Notes: generated by a model not told the origin, from the letters alone. A DNA stretch of 60,280 bases from Paraperlucidibaca sp. (GCA_018066805.1 JAGPVX010000027.1:1-60280), one strand, 5' to 3'; shown: positions 49,825 to 59,704, counted from the stretch's first letter. Numbers and translations: made by a program.

Positions 49825-50103
49825 ATGGCCGTTTCACAACCCGCTAACTTCAACGAAACCTGGTCGGACAAGCGCATTGAAAGTTTTCTCGCTTTTCAGC
49901 CGCCCGCTGGTGAAAGCGCTGACTTTCACACGCTCTACAACGCCTATAAGCATATGCGTGATTCTGACTTCAGTATTTTTCTAGAGCACTTTAAAGCGGC
50001 AGGCCGCGATATTCATGCGCTTAATGGTTTGGGTTTATCATTGCTCGACATCGTTAAAACGCATGCACAATCACAGGCTTTTGCCGACCTGCTCAGCGCT
50101 TAA
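49825..50103 (+). CDS. PA4642-type small protein, unknown function
   Basis: 92 residues, soluble and helical. FHTLYNAYKHMRDSDFSIFLEHFKAAGRD matches a small conserved Pseudomonas-type family (PA4642-like) by memory. It lies after the acyltransferase and 2 bp before the DUF2804 gene. No known activity. Confidence 0.75.
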   Translation: MAVSQPANFNETWSDKRIESFLAFQPPAGESADFHTLYNAYKHMRDSDFSIFLEHFKAAGRDIHALNGLGLSLLDIVKTHAQSQAFADLLSA

Positions 50104-50105
50104 AC

Positions 50106-51158
50106 GTGACGATGATCAATGGTGTAAAACGTAGCGAATCTGCCCTGCTTCACGCAGGCTCGCCGCTATTTGGCCAGTTCAAAGACAGCCTTCGTCATGT
50201 GCAGGGCCAGTTAGACACAAGCTTAGATGCTTTTGGGCACAGTCGAAGCGCCTTTGCACGCCGCTTAGGCTATAAGCAATTTCAGTTTTTTGGCGGTATG
50301 AGCGAAGAGCTGGTATTCGGTTGTGCCTTGGTCAGCTTAGGCCATTCCTGCAGCGCCTTTATTTATGCCGTTGATATGCGCACGGGCGAACGCTTTGAGC
50401 ATAGCAGTATGCGGCCCGGCAGCATGGGTATGAGCCTCAGTGATAACCCCCGCGAAGGTAGTAGCCATTGCCAAATGGGTCGCTTACAGGTCGAGCAGCG
50501 CTATTTCGATCAACCCCGACAAAAGCAGCTAAAAGTAAGCATTGGTGAGGAGTTTGTACTTGAGGCATTAAGCCATGAGACAGACTTCGAGCCCATGTCG
50601 CTGTGCACGCGCAGTGGTTATAACGGCTGGACATACGCCAATAAAACCGCTGGCGTAGCGTTGACTGGCAGCTTGCTCTGGCGCGGCAAAAAAATCGACT
50701 TAGAAACCATTAAGTGCATGGGCCATCACGACTTTTCCTGTGGCTTCATGCGACCTGAAACGTGGTGGAACTGGGCTTGCTTTTCAGGCCATGCTGAGCT
50801 TGAAGGTGGCGCTGAATCAGCGGCGATAGGCTTGAATATCTCCTGTGGTGTCAATGAAACTAGCTTTAGCGAAAACTGCTTTTGGCTTAATGGCGAATGC
50901 ATTAATACTGCTGCTGCAGTGTTTGATTTTGACCGCCAAGCGCCATTATCTGAATGGAAAATTCACACTCACGATGACAGCGTAAGCTTGCGTTTCACAC
51001 CACTTGGCATCTACGAGGACAATACGCGACTTGGCCCTTTGGCGGCACGCTTTCGCCAAGTCTTTGGCCACTTTGATGGCTATCTTATCCACCAAGGTCA
51101 GCGCTACTTAATTAAGCGTTTAAGTGGATTTGTTGAAGACCAATTTGTGCGCTGGTAA
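50106..51158 (+). CDS. DUF2804 family protein
   Basis: 350 residues. QFQFFGGMSEELVFGCALVSLG and WNWACFSGHAELEG are typical of DUF2804, beta-rich proteins of unknown function. It starts at GTG 50106 or ATG 50112, just after the previous stop. Confidence 0.85.
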   Translation: MTMINGVKRSESALLHAGSPLFGQFKDSLRHVQGQLDTSLDAFGHSRSAFARRLGYKQFQFFGGMSEELVFGCALVSLGHSCSAFIYAVDMRTGERFEHSSMRPGSMGMSLSDNPREGSSHCQMGRLQVEQRYFDQPRQKQLKVSIGEEFVLEALSHETDFEPMSLCTRSGYNGWTYANKTAGVALTGSLLWRGKKIDLETIKCMGHHDFSCGFMRPETWWNWACFSGHAELEGGAESAAIGLNISCGVNETSFSENCFWLNGECINTAAAVFDFDRQAPLSEWKIHTHDDSVSLRFTPLGIYEDNTRLGPLAARFRQVFGHFDGYLIHQGQRYLIKRLSGFVEDQFVRW

Positions 51159-51187
51159 ATCGCGCCCACCTACTGAGCACAAACTCA

Positions 51188-51667
51188 ATGTCAAAACATC
51201 ATAAAAAACATGCACATACTGCCGAAAAACCAAGTAAGCGCGCACTATTTCGCGATTACTTGGTGCTACTTTGCGACCTGCGGTTTTCGCGCTATTTGAC
51301 GGTGCAAATGCTACCAATTTTATACGTCCTGCTCGTCATAGGTGGTGCTGGCGTCATTGGCCAGTTTGTGTGGGACGCCTTTGCGCAAAGCCTTTTGCGT
51401 GGCATAACTTTTCTTGTTGCGGCTCCTGTCGCTGTTTTGATTTGGGCATCTGCTTGCCGAGCTATTACTGAGTTTTTACTCGCTGTTTTTCGCATGTCTG
51501 AAGATGTAAATAAGCTAGCGGGCATTCGCCCAACGGTCGATAAGCTTGACCAATTCATTAGTGGCCCAAGCTGGATGAGCCGAATCATGGGCTCAGTCCA
51601 GGCTGCATCACAACAACAAAAATCTCCGCGTGCTACGCCCGCTATTCATCCAGAGAAACCCCAGTGA
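51188..51667 (+). CDS. DUF4282 membrane protein
   Basis: 159 residues. Two membrane segments (LTVQMLPILYVLLVIGGAGV and ITFLVAAPVAVLIWASACRA) follow LLCDLRFSRYLT, a DUF4282 signature. The role is unknown. Its stop overlaps the start of the next gene (GTGA). Confidence 0.85.
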   Translation: MSKHHKKHAHTAEKPSKRALFRDYLVLLCDLRFSRYLTVQMLPILYVLLVIGGAGVIGQFVWDAFAQSLLRGITFLVAAPVAVLIWASACRAITEFLLAVFRMSEDVNKLAGIRPTVDKLDQFISGPSWMSRIMGSVQAASQQQKSPRATPAIHPEKPQ

Positions 51668-52914
51668 AATTACTATCGACTAACACCTGTTTTATTCCGA
51701 AAGATTTAAGTTCAGTCACTCAGTACGACCCTAGCAGCGAGGCTGACCTTGCTGCCATAGGCATGAGCGCTAAGCAAAAAGACACGATTTGGCGCGCGGT
51801 CGAAGGTTTTTATCGCACCGGTATCTCGCCTGCCGTGACCATTTGCATGCGGCGCCAGGGCCAGATCGTGTTTAACCGCGCCTTAGGCCACGCACGGGGT
51901 AATGGCCCAGACGATAGCCGTGATACACCAAAAGTATTGGCGCAGCCGGACACGCCCATGTGCTTGTTTTCGGCCTCGAAAGTGGTTACCGCCATGCTTA
52001 TTCATAAGCTCGCCGAGGATCATCTGATCGACTTGCTAGCACCGGTGGCGCATTACCTGCCTGCTTTCGGTGTCAATGGTAAGCAATACGTAACAGTCGC
52101 TCATATTTTGGCGCACCGAGCAGGCATTCCAACCATACAAGGCGATTTCGACACCGAAATCCTGTTCGACACACCGCAAGTTGTCGATATTTTATTTAAC
52201 TCCAAACTCAATGCTCGTAGCGGTCATCGCGCCGCCTATCACGCCGTCACTGGTGGCTATATTTTGGGTGAGTTGATTCGAGCTGTTACTGGCAAAGACG
52301 CCCGAGAATATTTACGCGAAACAATCCAAGAGCCACTGGGCATGCGTCACTTAAATTATGGTCTAGCGCCTGAGCATCGTGGAACCGAGGCAATTGGCTA
52401 CGCTACTGGCTTTAAGCCCGTATTAGCCATCGATTGGTTTTTGCAGCACGCACTAGGCGGCAATCTCGACACCGTGGTTAATGTCACTAATGACCCACGC
52501 TTTATGGACATCATCTGCCCGGCCGGTAATATTTTTGCTAACGCCGATGAGGCCTGTCGCTTCTTTGAGCTCATGCTTCGCGGCGGCACGCTCGATGGCA
52601 AACGCATATTTGATCCACTAACTATTCGTCGCGCTACCCTAGAAGCCGGCAAGCCACAGTTCGATGGCACCTTGTTAGCGCCGTTACGCTACAGCCACGG
52701 CATGATGCTCGGCGGCAACCCAGTCGGGCTTTATGGGCCAATGACTGGCCATGCCTTTGGCCATCTTGGTTTTTCCAATATTTTCTGTTGGGCCGACCCC
52801 GAGCGCGACATCTCCGTATCTCTGTTAACCTCAGGCAAGCCGATTGTTGGCCCACACTTACCTGCTCTAGCAAAGCTGCTCGCGAGTATTTCGTTTAATG
52901 TGCCTAAACTATGA
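51664..52914 (+). CDS. Serine beta-lactamase-like hydrolase/esterase
   Basis: 416 residues of the class C beta-lactamase/DD-peptidase fold. The catalytic SxxK is in FSASKVVTAML, and Tyr in YHAVTGGYILGE replaces the usual YxN as YHA. AHRAGIPT and HAFGHLGFSN (HxG-like) are also present. Most relatives are esterases or lipase-like enzymes, so antibiotic hydrolysis is not implied. GTG start coupled to the DUF4282 gene. Confidence 0.85.
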   Translation: MKLLSTNTCFIPKDLSSVTQYDPSSEADLAAIGMSAKQKDTIWRAVEGFYRTGISPAVTICMRRQGQIVFNRALGHARGNGPDDSRDTPKVLAQPDTPMCLFSASKVVTAMLIHKLAEDHLIDLLAPVAHYLPAFGVNGKQYVTVAHILAHRAGIPTIQGDFDTEILFDTPQVVDILFNSKLNARSGHRAAYHAVTGGYILGELIRAVTGKDAREYLRETIQEPLGMRHLNYGLAPEHRGTEAIGYATGFKPVLAIDWFLQHALGGNLDTVVNVTNDPRFMDIICPAGNIFANADEACRFFELMLRGGTLDGKRIFDPLTIRRATLEAGKPQFDGTLLAPLRYSHGMMLGGNPVGLYGPMTGHAFGHLGFSNIFCWADPERDISVSLLTSGKPIVGPHLPALAKLLASISFNVPKL

Positions 52915-52948
52915 GTTTGAGCCCGAAATACCCTGTCATAATTTTGAA

Positions 52949-52977
52949 TTGTTAGCAGTGCAATATCTGACTATAAT
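52949..52977 (+). promoter_or_regulatory. Strong sigma-70 promoter for the desaturase gene
   Basis: TTGTTA (52949-52954), a 17-bp spacer and a perfect TATAAT (52972-52977). The expected transcript start near 52985 makes GTG 52987 leaderless and favours the ATG at 53026 with GAGG upstream. Confidence 0.75.
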
Positions 52978-53025
52978 ACAATCTCTGTGAACACTCATAC
53001 ACTGAAACTATTGAGGCAAGACCCT

Positions 53026-54192
53026 ATGTCCGATGACATCGCGTCAACACAACAAGCCCCGGCAGAGAAACCGCCGATTAACTGGCTAGGTGCAAGCGTA
53101 TTACTTTCTACGCCTATTTTAGCGCTGTTGTTGATTCCAACTTATGCATGGTTTAATGACTACTCAACTGCTGCCTGGGTGAGTTTTGTCGTGCTCAGTG
53201 CCTTAAACGGCATGTCGATCACTGGCGGCTATCACCGTCTGTGGGCTCACCGTGCCTATGAAGCGCATTGGTCATTACGCATTTTCTATATGCTCTTTGG
53301 CGCCATGGCGACCCAAAATAGCATTTTAGTATGGGCCTCAGGCCACCGCACGCATCACCGCCACGTTGACCATGTTGATCATGATCCCTACTCCTCAAAA
53401 CGTGGATTTTGGTTCTCGCATATCGGCTGGATGTTGCGTAAATACGAGTCGGGCAAAGAAGACTTCCGCAACGCACCGGATTTACTCAACGATCCAATCG
53501 TCATGTTTCAGCACAAACACTACTTGGGTGTTGTGCTCGCGATGAACTTTGGCTTACCTCTAGCTATCGGCCTAATAGTCGGCGATGTCTGGGGCGTATT
53601 GCTGCTTGGTGGTCTTTTCCGCTTAGTTTGGAGTCACCACACCACTTTCTTTATCAACTCGCTCGCTCATATGTGGGGCAGCCGGCCATACACTGATGAA
53701 AACACCGCGCGCGATAATGGCTTTTTAGCGCTATTCACCTACGGTGAGGGCTATCACAACTATCACCATATCTTCCAATACGACTACCGTAACGGCATTC
53801 GTTGGTATCAGTTTGATCCAACCAAATGGATGATTTTGGCGCTATCGTGGGTTGGTATTACTCGTAATCTCAAGCGTTGCCCTGAGTTTGCCATCGAGAA
53901 AGCTAAGCTCACCATGCAGTTCAAACGTGCTGAAACTAAGCTGTCTTTGATTGCTGCTGGTCATGCCCAGCTAGAAGCTTGGCGTGCCAAATTGGCACAA
54001 GAATCCGAGCACTTCAGCCAAGTTATGGCCGATTGGAGCCAGCTGAAAGAAGCTTGGTATGGCGAGAAAAAACGTCAGTTATTGCAGAAATGGGAAGAGG
54101 CTAATTTCCACAACCGCTTTCAAGAAATTGAATATCGCCTGAAAATGCAACGCAAACGCTTACGCATGCTCACCGCGCAGGTTACTGCCTAA
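53026..54192 (+). CDS. Acyl-CoA/fatty-acid delta-9 desaturase
   Basis: A membrane di-iron desaturase that introduces a double bond into acyl chains. 388 residues from ATG 53026 (MSDDIASTQQ). The three His boxes are intact: HRLWAHR, HRTHHRHVDH and EGYHNYHH. Four hydrophobic segments surround them. The last about 100 residues are a charged helical extension not needed for catalysis. It has its own strong promoter and is followed 4 bp later by selO. Confidence 0.93.
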   Translation: MSDDIASTQQAPAEKPPINWLGASVLLSTPILALLLIPTYAWFNDYSTAAWVSFVVLSALNGMSITGGYHRLWAHRAYEAHWSLRIFYMLFGAMATQNSILVWASGHRTHHRHVDHVDHDPYSSKRGFWFSHIGWMLRKYESGKEDFRNAPDLLNDPIVMFQHKHYLGVVLAMNFGLPLAIGLIVGDVWGVLLLGGLFRLVWSHHTTFFINSLAHMWGSRPYTDENTARDNGFLALFTYGEGYHNYHHIFQYDYRNGIRWYQFDPTKWMILALSWVGITRNLKRCPEFAIEKAKLTMQFKRAETKLSLIAAGHAQLEAWRAKLAQESEHFSQVMADWSQLKEAWYGEKKRQLLQKWEEANFHNRFQEIEYRLKMQRKRLRMLTAQVTA

Positions 54193-54195
54193 AGC

Positions 54196-55644
54196 ATGTT
54201 GGCTTTCGACAACTCCTACGTCACCTTGCCGACGTCGCTCTGGCGTCGGCAACGCCCCACCCCCATCCAAAACGCTAAACTACTGACGCTAAATACGGCG
54301 CTAGCCACTGAGCTTGAGCTGGATATTGCGTGGTGGCATTCGCCTGAGGCGCTAGCTGGCCTTGCTGGCGACGGTGTATGGCCTGGTGCAGATCCGGTTG
54401 CGATGAAATACGCTGGCCATCAATTCGGTGGCTGGAACCCTGACTTGGGCGATGGCCGCGGTGTGCTGCTTGGCGAAATCATTTCGCCGCAGGGGCAGCG
54501 CTTAGATTTGCACTTAAAAGGTAGCGGCCCAACGCCTTTCTCACGTCAAGGCGATGGCCGTGCCGTGCTGCGCTCGAGCATCCGCGAATACTTGGCTGGG
54601 GAAGCCTTGCATGCGCTTGGCGTGTCGTCCACGCGCGCCTTAGCCATCGTAAGCTCTACGCATCCCGTGCGCCGCGAGCGCATGGAAACCGCCGCCACGC
54701 TATTACGCGTAACGCCCTGCCATATTCGCTTTGGCCATTTCGAATGGTTGTTTCACAGCAACCAACACAATGACCTGCGCGATCTCGCCGACTATTGCAT
54801 CGAGCGCTATTACCCAGAAGCTAAAGCTCAGTCCAAGCCTTATATGGGCTTGCTGGAAGACATCATTAAGTGCACGGCTAAGCTGATGGCGGATTGGCAG
54901 TGCCAAGGCTTTGCTCACGGTGTGATGAACACCGATAACTTCTCCATTGCCGGAGAAACACTAGATTTCGGCCCTTATGGCTTTCTTGAGCAATACGACC
55001 CCTACTTAATTTGCAATCACTCCGACCATAACGGCCGCTACGCTTGGTATTTGCAGCCATCTGTTGGCCTGTGGAACCTAAACGCTCTCGCCCAAGCTTT
55101 TACGGCACTGCTTAGCATTCCCGAGATAGAGCTCGCGCTGGCGCAGTATGAGCCGCAGTTGGTTAAGCATTATGATCAATGCATGAATGCCAAGTTAGGC
55201 TTAGGCGCAGTACAAGATGGCGACCGTGACTTAGTTGCTGGATGGTTGGCGTTATTGCAGCGCGCGAAGCAGGATTATCCGCAGCGCTTTCGCTGGCTTA
55301 GTGAGCATGATATAGCGGACTTAAGCACTGATGATTGGGGCGTACAGGCCGCCGAGGTACAGCAATGGCTTCAGCGCTATCAGCAACGCGTCGAAAAGCA
55401 AAAGGCCGTAGACTATAGCGAGCCAGAGCGGCAAGCGGCCATGCAAGCGGTAAACCCTTGCTATGTGCTACGCAATTACTTGGCGCAGCAGGTCATTGAG
55501 GCCGCCGAGCAAGGTGATGCAAAACCGCTAGAGTTACTAACTCAGGCCTTACAGTCACCCTTCACTCGCCGATCTGAGCTAGAGCACTTCGATGCCGCTG
55601 CACCGGAGTGGGCATCGTGCTTATCGATCAGCTGCTCGTCTTAA
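54196..55644 (+). CDS. selO: Protein adenylyltransferase SelO (YdiU)
   Basis: A pseudokinase-fold enzyme that transfers AMP to Ser/Thr/Tyr of target proteins and takes part in redox stress responses. 482 residues, close to E. coli YdiU (478). Motifs: GHQFGGWNPDLGDGRG, KGSGPTPFSRQGDGRAVLRSS (20-residue loop in parts) and HGVMNTDNFSIAGETLDFGPYGF. The C-terminal CSS takes the place of the Sec/Cys site of SelO proteins. Its stop overlaps the convergent hypothetical gene by 3-4 bp. Confidence 0.94.
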   Translation: MLAFDNSYVTLPTSLWRRQRPTPIQNAKLLTLNTALATELELDIAWWHSPEALAGLAGDGVWPGADPVAMKYAGHQFGGWNPDLGDGRGVLLGEIISPQGQRLDLHLKGSGPTPFSRQGDGRAVLRSSIREYLAGEALHALGVSSTRALAIVSSTHPVRRERMETAATLLRVTPCHIRFGHFEWLFHSNQHNDLRDLADYCIERYYPEAKAQSKPYMGLLEDIIKCTAKLMADWQCQGFAHGVMNTDNFSIAGETLDFGPYGFLEQYDPYLICNHSDHNGRYAWYLQPSVGLWNLNALAQAFTALLSIPEIELALAQYEPQLVKHYDQCMNAKLGLGAVQDGDRDLVAGWLALLQRAKQDYPQRFRWLSEHDIADLSTDDWGVQAAEVQQWLQRYQQRVEKQKAVDYSEPERQAAMQAVNPCYVLRNYLAQQVIEAAEQGDAKPLELLTQALQSPFTRRSELEHFDAAAPEWASCLSISCSS

Positions 55645-56315
55645 ACGGCCATCAGCATATCGCCAAAATAGCGACCAAAAGCTTTTAGCTCCGTAGGCTT
55701 CAACGCAGGTATTAAGCGGCGAATAGCTGCTTGAGAGCCTTTGCGAATAGCTGCTTCGCCAACGGCAAAAACATTGCGCGCGATAAAGCCAAGCTTCACT
55801 GCTTGCGCAGATTCTTGGTAAAACGCCTGAATGGCCAGCTCCGAAAAGCGCAACATCGCCTGAGTCATGGCTGCTTGGTTTATGCCTTCAGCAGCGGCAT
55901 CGGCCCAAGCCTGCTGCAGCAAATCATAATCTGCCTTAGCCAAGTCAAAACTGATGAAGTCGCGCAACGTGCCCTTGACCATATGCTGTGTACGGCGAGC
56001 AGCAATATAAGTCGTTAAAGGCTGTAGCTCCGCGTTAGACATTTTAGCTAGCACTTGGCGCACCAAGGTGTGCGAAGCGCCTTTAATCACACTAGCGACT
56101 GTTTCGAGTACTTTCGGCGCACTACTTGATGGCGATGAGCCTTTCATCAGGTTCACTACCAATGCATCGACGATTTCATCGGCGTAGCGCTGCGCCAATG
56201 ACACTACAGCGCCAGCTTGTGGCTGCGCAGGAATGCCATTGGCAAAAGCATTTAGCACCTCATTAAACTCTTCGGTAAGGCTTTTTGAGGCTTGAAAAGC
56301 AAACAAAAACGTCAT
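55641..56315 (-). CDS. Hypothetical protein, paralogue A of a tandem pair
   Basis: 224 residues, helical and soluble, unknown. It aligns along its length with the next gene: both have AFY at about the same place, then GF, then I.KGS..A near the C-terminus, ending EL.A...YG.M. Adjacent, 3 bp apart, so a tandem duplication. No signal or membrane segments. Confidence 0.8.
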   Translation of the reverse strand: MTFLFAFQASKSLTEEFNEVLNAFANGIPAQPQAGAVVSLAQRYADEIVDALVVNLMKGSSPSSSAPKVLETVASVIKGASHTLVRQVLAKMSNAELQPLTTYIAARRTQHMVKGTLRDFISFDLAKADYDLLQQAWADAAAEGINQAAMTQAMLRFSELAIQAFYQESAQAVKLGFIARNVFAVGEAAIRKGSQAAIRRLIPALKPTELKAFGRYFGDMLMAV

Positions 56316-56318
56316 GAT

Positions 56319-56984
56319 TTAACCTTGCGTGAACATGCTGCCGTAGTGCGCAGCTACTGCTTGTAGCTCAGCATCATTCATCGACACGAAAAGCTTTGAT
56401 GTTGCTGAGTTGCTGCCCTTAATAATTGTTGAACGGCCTATCGAGACCATTTTCTTTTTCACAAAGCCCACTTCTAATGAATTGGTGAAGTCATCGTAAA
56501 AAGCAGCTGTGGCGGCATCAACAAAATCGCTCATGGCAGCGGTTAAGTCTTCACGGGCACCGGTCATATTACCAGCAGCAATGCGCGCTAAAATCTCTTC
56601 AAAGCGCTTGCCTAAAGGCTGTGGCATAACAAAGCCAAACTTCGATGCACCATCGACCACTTGCCGGCGGCGACTTAAATAGCCAGCTAACTTGTCTTGC
56701 TCAGCATCGCTAACTTTGCCCATAATTTGTTTAATGAGCACGTGCATGGTGCTTTTAAGCAAGTTGGCGAGAACAGCTAAAACGCCACCGCCCTCTCCAC
56801 TGGCCTTCAAGATATCAATAACATCTAGGGCTAATGCTTTCACCACACCATCAGTGGTACCAATCGCTAATTTAATAGCAGTAGCTGACTCTGCATACTG
56901 GCCTTTGGCGTGGTTAGTTAGTAAGTCATCAATCGTCTTTTGTAGCGAGGCGTCTAGCGGAAATCCAAATACGTACTGGCTCAT
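56319..56984 (-). CDS. Hypothetical protein, paralogue B of a tandem pair
   Basis: 221 residues from ATG 56984 (MSQYVFGFPLDASL); a TTG start four codons upstream is less likely. Same helical family as the preceding gene product; identity is scattered (AFYDD...GF, TIIKGSNSA, ELQA..HYGSMF). Function unknown. It is transcribed first, with its paralogue behind it. Confidence 0.8.
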   Translation of the reverse strand: MSQYVFGFPLDASLQKTIDDLLTNHAKGQYAESATAIKLAIGTTDGVVKALALDVIDILKASGEGGGVLAVLANLLKSTMHVLIKQIMGKVSDAEQDKLAGYLSRRRQVVDGASKFGFVMPQPLGKRFEEILARIAAGNMTGAREDLTAAMSDFVDAATAAFYDDFTNSLEVGFVKKKMVSIGRSTIIKGSNSATSKLFVSMNDAELQAVAAHYGSMFTQG

Positions 56985-57053
56985 GGTTATTCTCAACAGC
57001 TTTTAGAGGAAGAAGTGGCATTCACAGTGTTTGTGCCTGAAGTGATTTATACC

Positions 57054-57875
57054 TTATTGGCGCGCCATGCGCAGCGATTCTGTCAGGCTTTCGAAGTTGG
57101 AGCGGAATGGATTGATGTCCAAGCCACCGCGTCGCGTGTAGCGCGCATAAACGGTCAGTTGCTCAAGCTTCGCATGGCTCATTAGATCCATAAAAATACG
57201 CTCTACGCATTGCTCATGAAAGTCTGAATGACGGCGATAGGACACTAAGTAGGCAAGTAAACTCTCGGGCACTAAAGCAGGCCCGCGCGCATGAATCATC
57301 ACGCTGCCCCAGTCTGGCTGGTCGGTAACCGGACAATTGCTGCGCAGTAAATGGCTATGCCAAATAGCGTCTTCATATACGCCTTCACGCACGTGAATCA
57401 GGCTTGGGTCTGGCCTGTAGACATCGGTGCTGAGCGCCAGATCATCTAAGCAAGTGCCAGGTAAAGCGACCAAGCTAGCAGCCGCGCCTACATCTAATAA
57501 GCTTAAGGTGACTTTCGCTCCAGCAACTGGGCTTAAGTCGGCCTCAACGTGTGCGACGAATGCCTCTGGACATGCGAAGCGCGTAAAATTCAAGCCATTG
57601 AAATACAGCTTCAGCGATTTTGACTCGATGATATTGGCTGATTCGGCCGGCACGCGTATTTCACCAATGGCGACGCGAGGCTTGCCCTGGCCATCAAGCC
57701 AAGACAACTCGTAATGTGTCCATAAATCCACGCCCTGAAAAGGCAGCGCTGAGTGAGCGCCTAGCCCAAAGCCATCGCGTGAAAACTGGCGTGGTATGGC
57801 CTGCAGGCGCTCGGCGCAAGGCATATCAGGATAATCTGTGGCTTGGCCAAGCTGAGTTAGTGAGTGTAAGTCCAT
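57054..57875 (-). CDS. queF: NADPH-dependent 7-cyano-7-deazaguanine reductase QueF (long form)
   Basis: Reduces preQ0 to preQ1 in queuosine synthesis. 273 residues, the two-domain (long) form of proteobacteria. The catalytic Cys is in SNCPVTDQPDW and the QueF motif residues follow in HEQCVERIFMDL; the C-terminus has TRRGGLDINPFR. Starts 6 bp after the ABC-2 permease stop. Confidence 0.95.
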   Translation of the reverse strand: MDLHSLTQLGQATDYPDMPCAERLQAIPRQFSRDGFGLGAHSALPFQGVDLWTHYELSWLDGQGKPRVAIGEIRVPAESANIIESKSLKLYFNGLNFTRFACPEAFVAHVEADLSPVAGAKVTLSLLDVGAAASLVALPGTCLDDLALSTDVYRPDPSLIHVREGVYEDAIWHSHLLRSNCPVTDQPDWGSVMIHARGPALVPESLLAYLVSYRRHSDFHEQCVERIFMDLMSHAKLEQLTVYARYTRRGGLDINPFRSNFESLTESLRMARQ

Positions 57876-57880
57876 GGTAA

Positions 57881-58663
57881 TTAATCACGCATGCCAGTGC
57901 CGCGATTGAGCAAATGCAGCGCAAAAGCAAACATTGCAGCGGTGATCAATGTGATAAGCAGTAAAGAGCTGAAAATCGGCACGTCACTATGGCCAAGGAC
58001 GCCGTAACGGAAAGCATTAACAACATAGACGATGGGGTTCAGCATGGATACGCTTTGCCAAAATGGCGAGAGCAAGTCCATCGAGTAAAAAACCCCGCCT
58101 AAATACGTCAGTGGCGTCAGTACAAAAGTCGGTACGATAGAGACATCATCGAAGCTTTTGGCATAGACCGCATTGATAAAACCACCGAGCGAAAACAGCA
58201 CTGCTGTGATGAACACGCTGTAAATCATGACAAAGCCGTTATGCAGGCTTAAATCGGTAAAGAATAGTGATAATAGCGTGACGATGGCGCCAACCATGAG
58301 ACCGCGGGTGACACCGCCTAAGACAAAACCGACCAAAATAACTGCATGCGGTACTGGCGATACCAGCAGCTCTTCAATGCTGCGTTGGAATTTAGCGCCA
58401 TAAAAGCTAGACACCACATTGGCATAGGAGTTAGTGATGATCGCCATCATGATCAGCCCAGGCACAATGAACTGCATATAGCTAAAGCCCTGCATGCTGC
58501 TGATATTACGGCCAACTAAGTTGCCGAAAATAACGAAATACAGCGTCATGGTAATAGCCGGTGGCAGCAGTGTTTGTACCCAAATTCGAGTAAAACGACG
58601 TATCTCTTTTAAAACGATGGTCTGAAGCGCAACCCAGTTTTCAGGTGAAAGTACAACGCTCAT
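57881..58663 (-). CDS. ABC-2 type export permease (YadH-like)
   Basis: 260 residues with about six membrane segments. LVSPVPHAVILVGFVLGG and TYLGGVFYSMDLLSPFWQ are typical of the YadH group. It forms the export channel with the ATPase upstream, which it overlaps by ATGA. Substrate unknown. Confidence 0.9.
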   Translation of the reverse strand: MSVVLSPENWVALQTIVLKEIRRFTRIWVQTLLPPAITMTLYFVIFGNLVGRNISSMQGFSYMQFIVPGLIMMAIITNSYANVVSSFYGAKFQRSIEELLVSPVPHAVILVGFVLGGVTRGLMVGAIVTLLSLFFTDLSLHNGFVMIYSVFITAVLFSLGGFINAVYAKSFDDVSIVPTFVLTPLTYLGGVFYSMDLLSPFWQSVSMLNPIVYVVNAFRYGVLGHSDVPIFSSLLLITLITAAMFAFALHLLNRGTGMRD

Positions 58664-59601
58664 GCTGCACTCCCATGGTCTGGACCTAGGTTTTTCTCGA
58701 CTAAACGCACAAATAGTTCCTCTAAGCGATTGCTTTTATTACGCATGCTGCTGACCTGTAAGCCTTGCGCACTGAGTGCAGCAAAGACCTGATTTAACGA
58801 TTGGCCACGGCGAATATCGACCTCTATAGCCCGCTCTGAAGTCTTTCTCAATTGGTAGTCATCGAGCGTGGGCAACGCTAATACAGGCTCCACTGTGTCT
58901 AGGACAAATGTCTCTTGCTGCAACTTGGCTAGCAAAGAGCGCATGTCGGTATTTTCGACTACCGTGCCTTTGTCCAAAATCGCGATATTACGACACAGCG
59001 ACTCTGCCTCTTCAAGATAGTGAGTGGTCAAAATAATCGTCGTGCCTTGCTCGTTTAGGCGAGTGAGATACTCCCACATAGATCGCCGCAATTCGATATC
59101 CACACCAGCGGTTGGTTCGTCTAAAATCAATAGCTTAGGCTCATGAACTAAAGCCCGTGCAACCATTAATCGGCGCTTCATACCACCCGATAATGTGCGC
59201 GCTTGCTGGTTTCGCTTCTCCCAAAGTCCAAGCTGCTCGAGATATTTCTCGGCTTGGTCATACGCTTTTGTACGCGGCAATCCGTAATAACCTGCCTGTG
59301 TCGCCAAAATATCGATGACTTGCTCGAACTGGCCAAAGTTAAACTCCTGTGGAACCACGCCCAGGTAGCGTTTGGCGGCATTTAGATCGGTATCAATGTT
59401 GTGTCCAAACACGGAGACCTGACCGCTTGTTTTCTTTACTAAAGAGCTAATAATGCCAATACAGGTCGATTTTCCGGCACCATTGGGGCCCAGCATGGCA
59501 AAGAAGTCTCCTGGAGCTACGCTCAAGTCAATTCCTTTCAGTGCGCAAGCACCTGATTTATAAGTCTTTACAACGGAGTTTAGTTGCAGCGCTGCGGTCA
59601 T
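58660..59601 (-). CDS. ABC transporter ATPase (YadG-like)
   Basis: 313 residues. Walker A GPNGAGKST, Q-loop VPQEFNFGQ, signature LSGGMKRR, Walker B LLILDEPTAG and H-loop TTHYLEE are all intact. The C-terminal extension is usual for ABC-2 drug-export-type ATPases. It is the first gene of the leftward run that includes the permease and queF. Confidence 0.94.
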   Translation of the reverse strand: MTAALQLNSVVKTYKSGACALKGIDLSVAPGDFFAMLGPNGAGKSTCIGIISSLVKKTSGQVSVFGHNIDTDLNAAKRYLGVVPQEFNFGQFEQVIDILATQAGYYGLPRTKAYDQAEKYLEQLGLWEKRNQQARTLSGGMKRRLMVARALVHEPKLLILDEPTAGVDIELRRSMWEYLTRLNEQGTTIILTTHYLEEAESLCRNIAILDKGTVVENTDMRSLLAKLQQETFVLDTVEPVLALPTLDDYQLRKTSERAIEVDIRRGQSLNQVFAALSAQGLQVSSMRNKSNRLEELFVRLVEKNLGPDHGSAA

Positions 59602-59704
59602 ATTACCCTCTCCTCCGATTCAATAAAAAAACTTCATATTTTTCTGTAACGCACCGAATGCTCGCGAGTCTAATTGGCAAGTTGTATAAAACAGCGCGGG
59701 AAAA

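Noticed and set aside
51664..52914. Beta-lactamase as an antibiotic-resistance gene
   Set aside because: Only the general SxxK fold is present; the Tyr motif is atypical and the neighbours are housekeeping genes, so an esterase-type role is more likely.
52987..53025. GTG start 13 codons upstream for the desaturase
   Set aside because: The strong promoter places the transcript start almost on this GTG; the ATG at 53026 has a GAGG site and is preferred.
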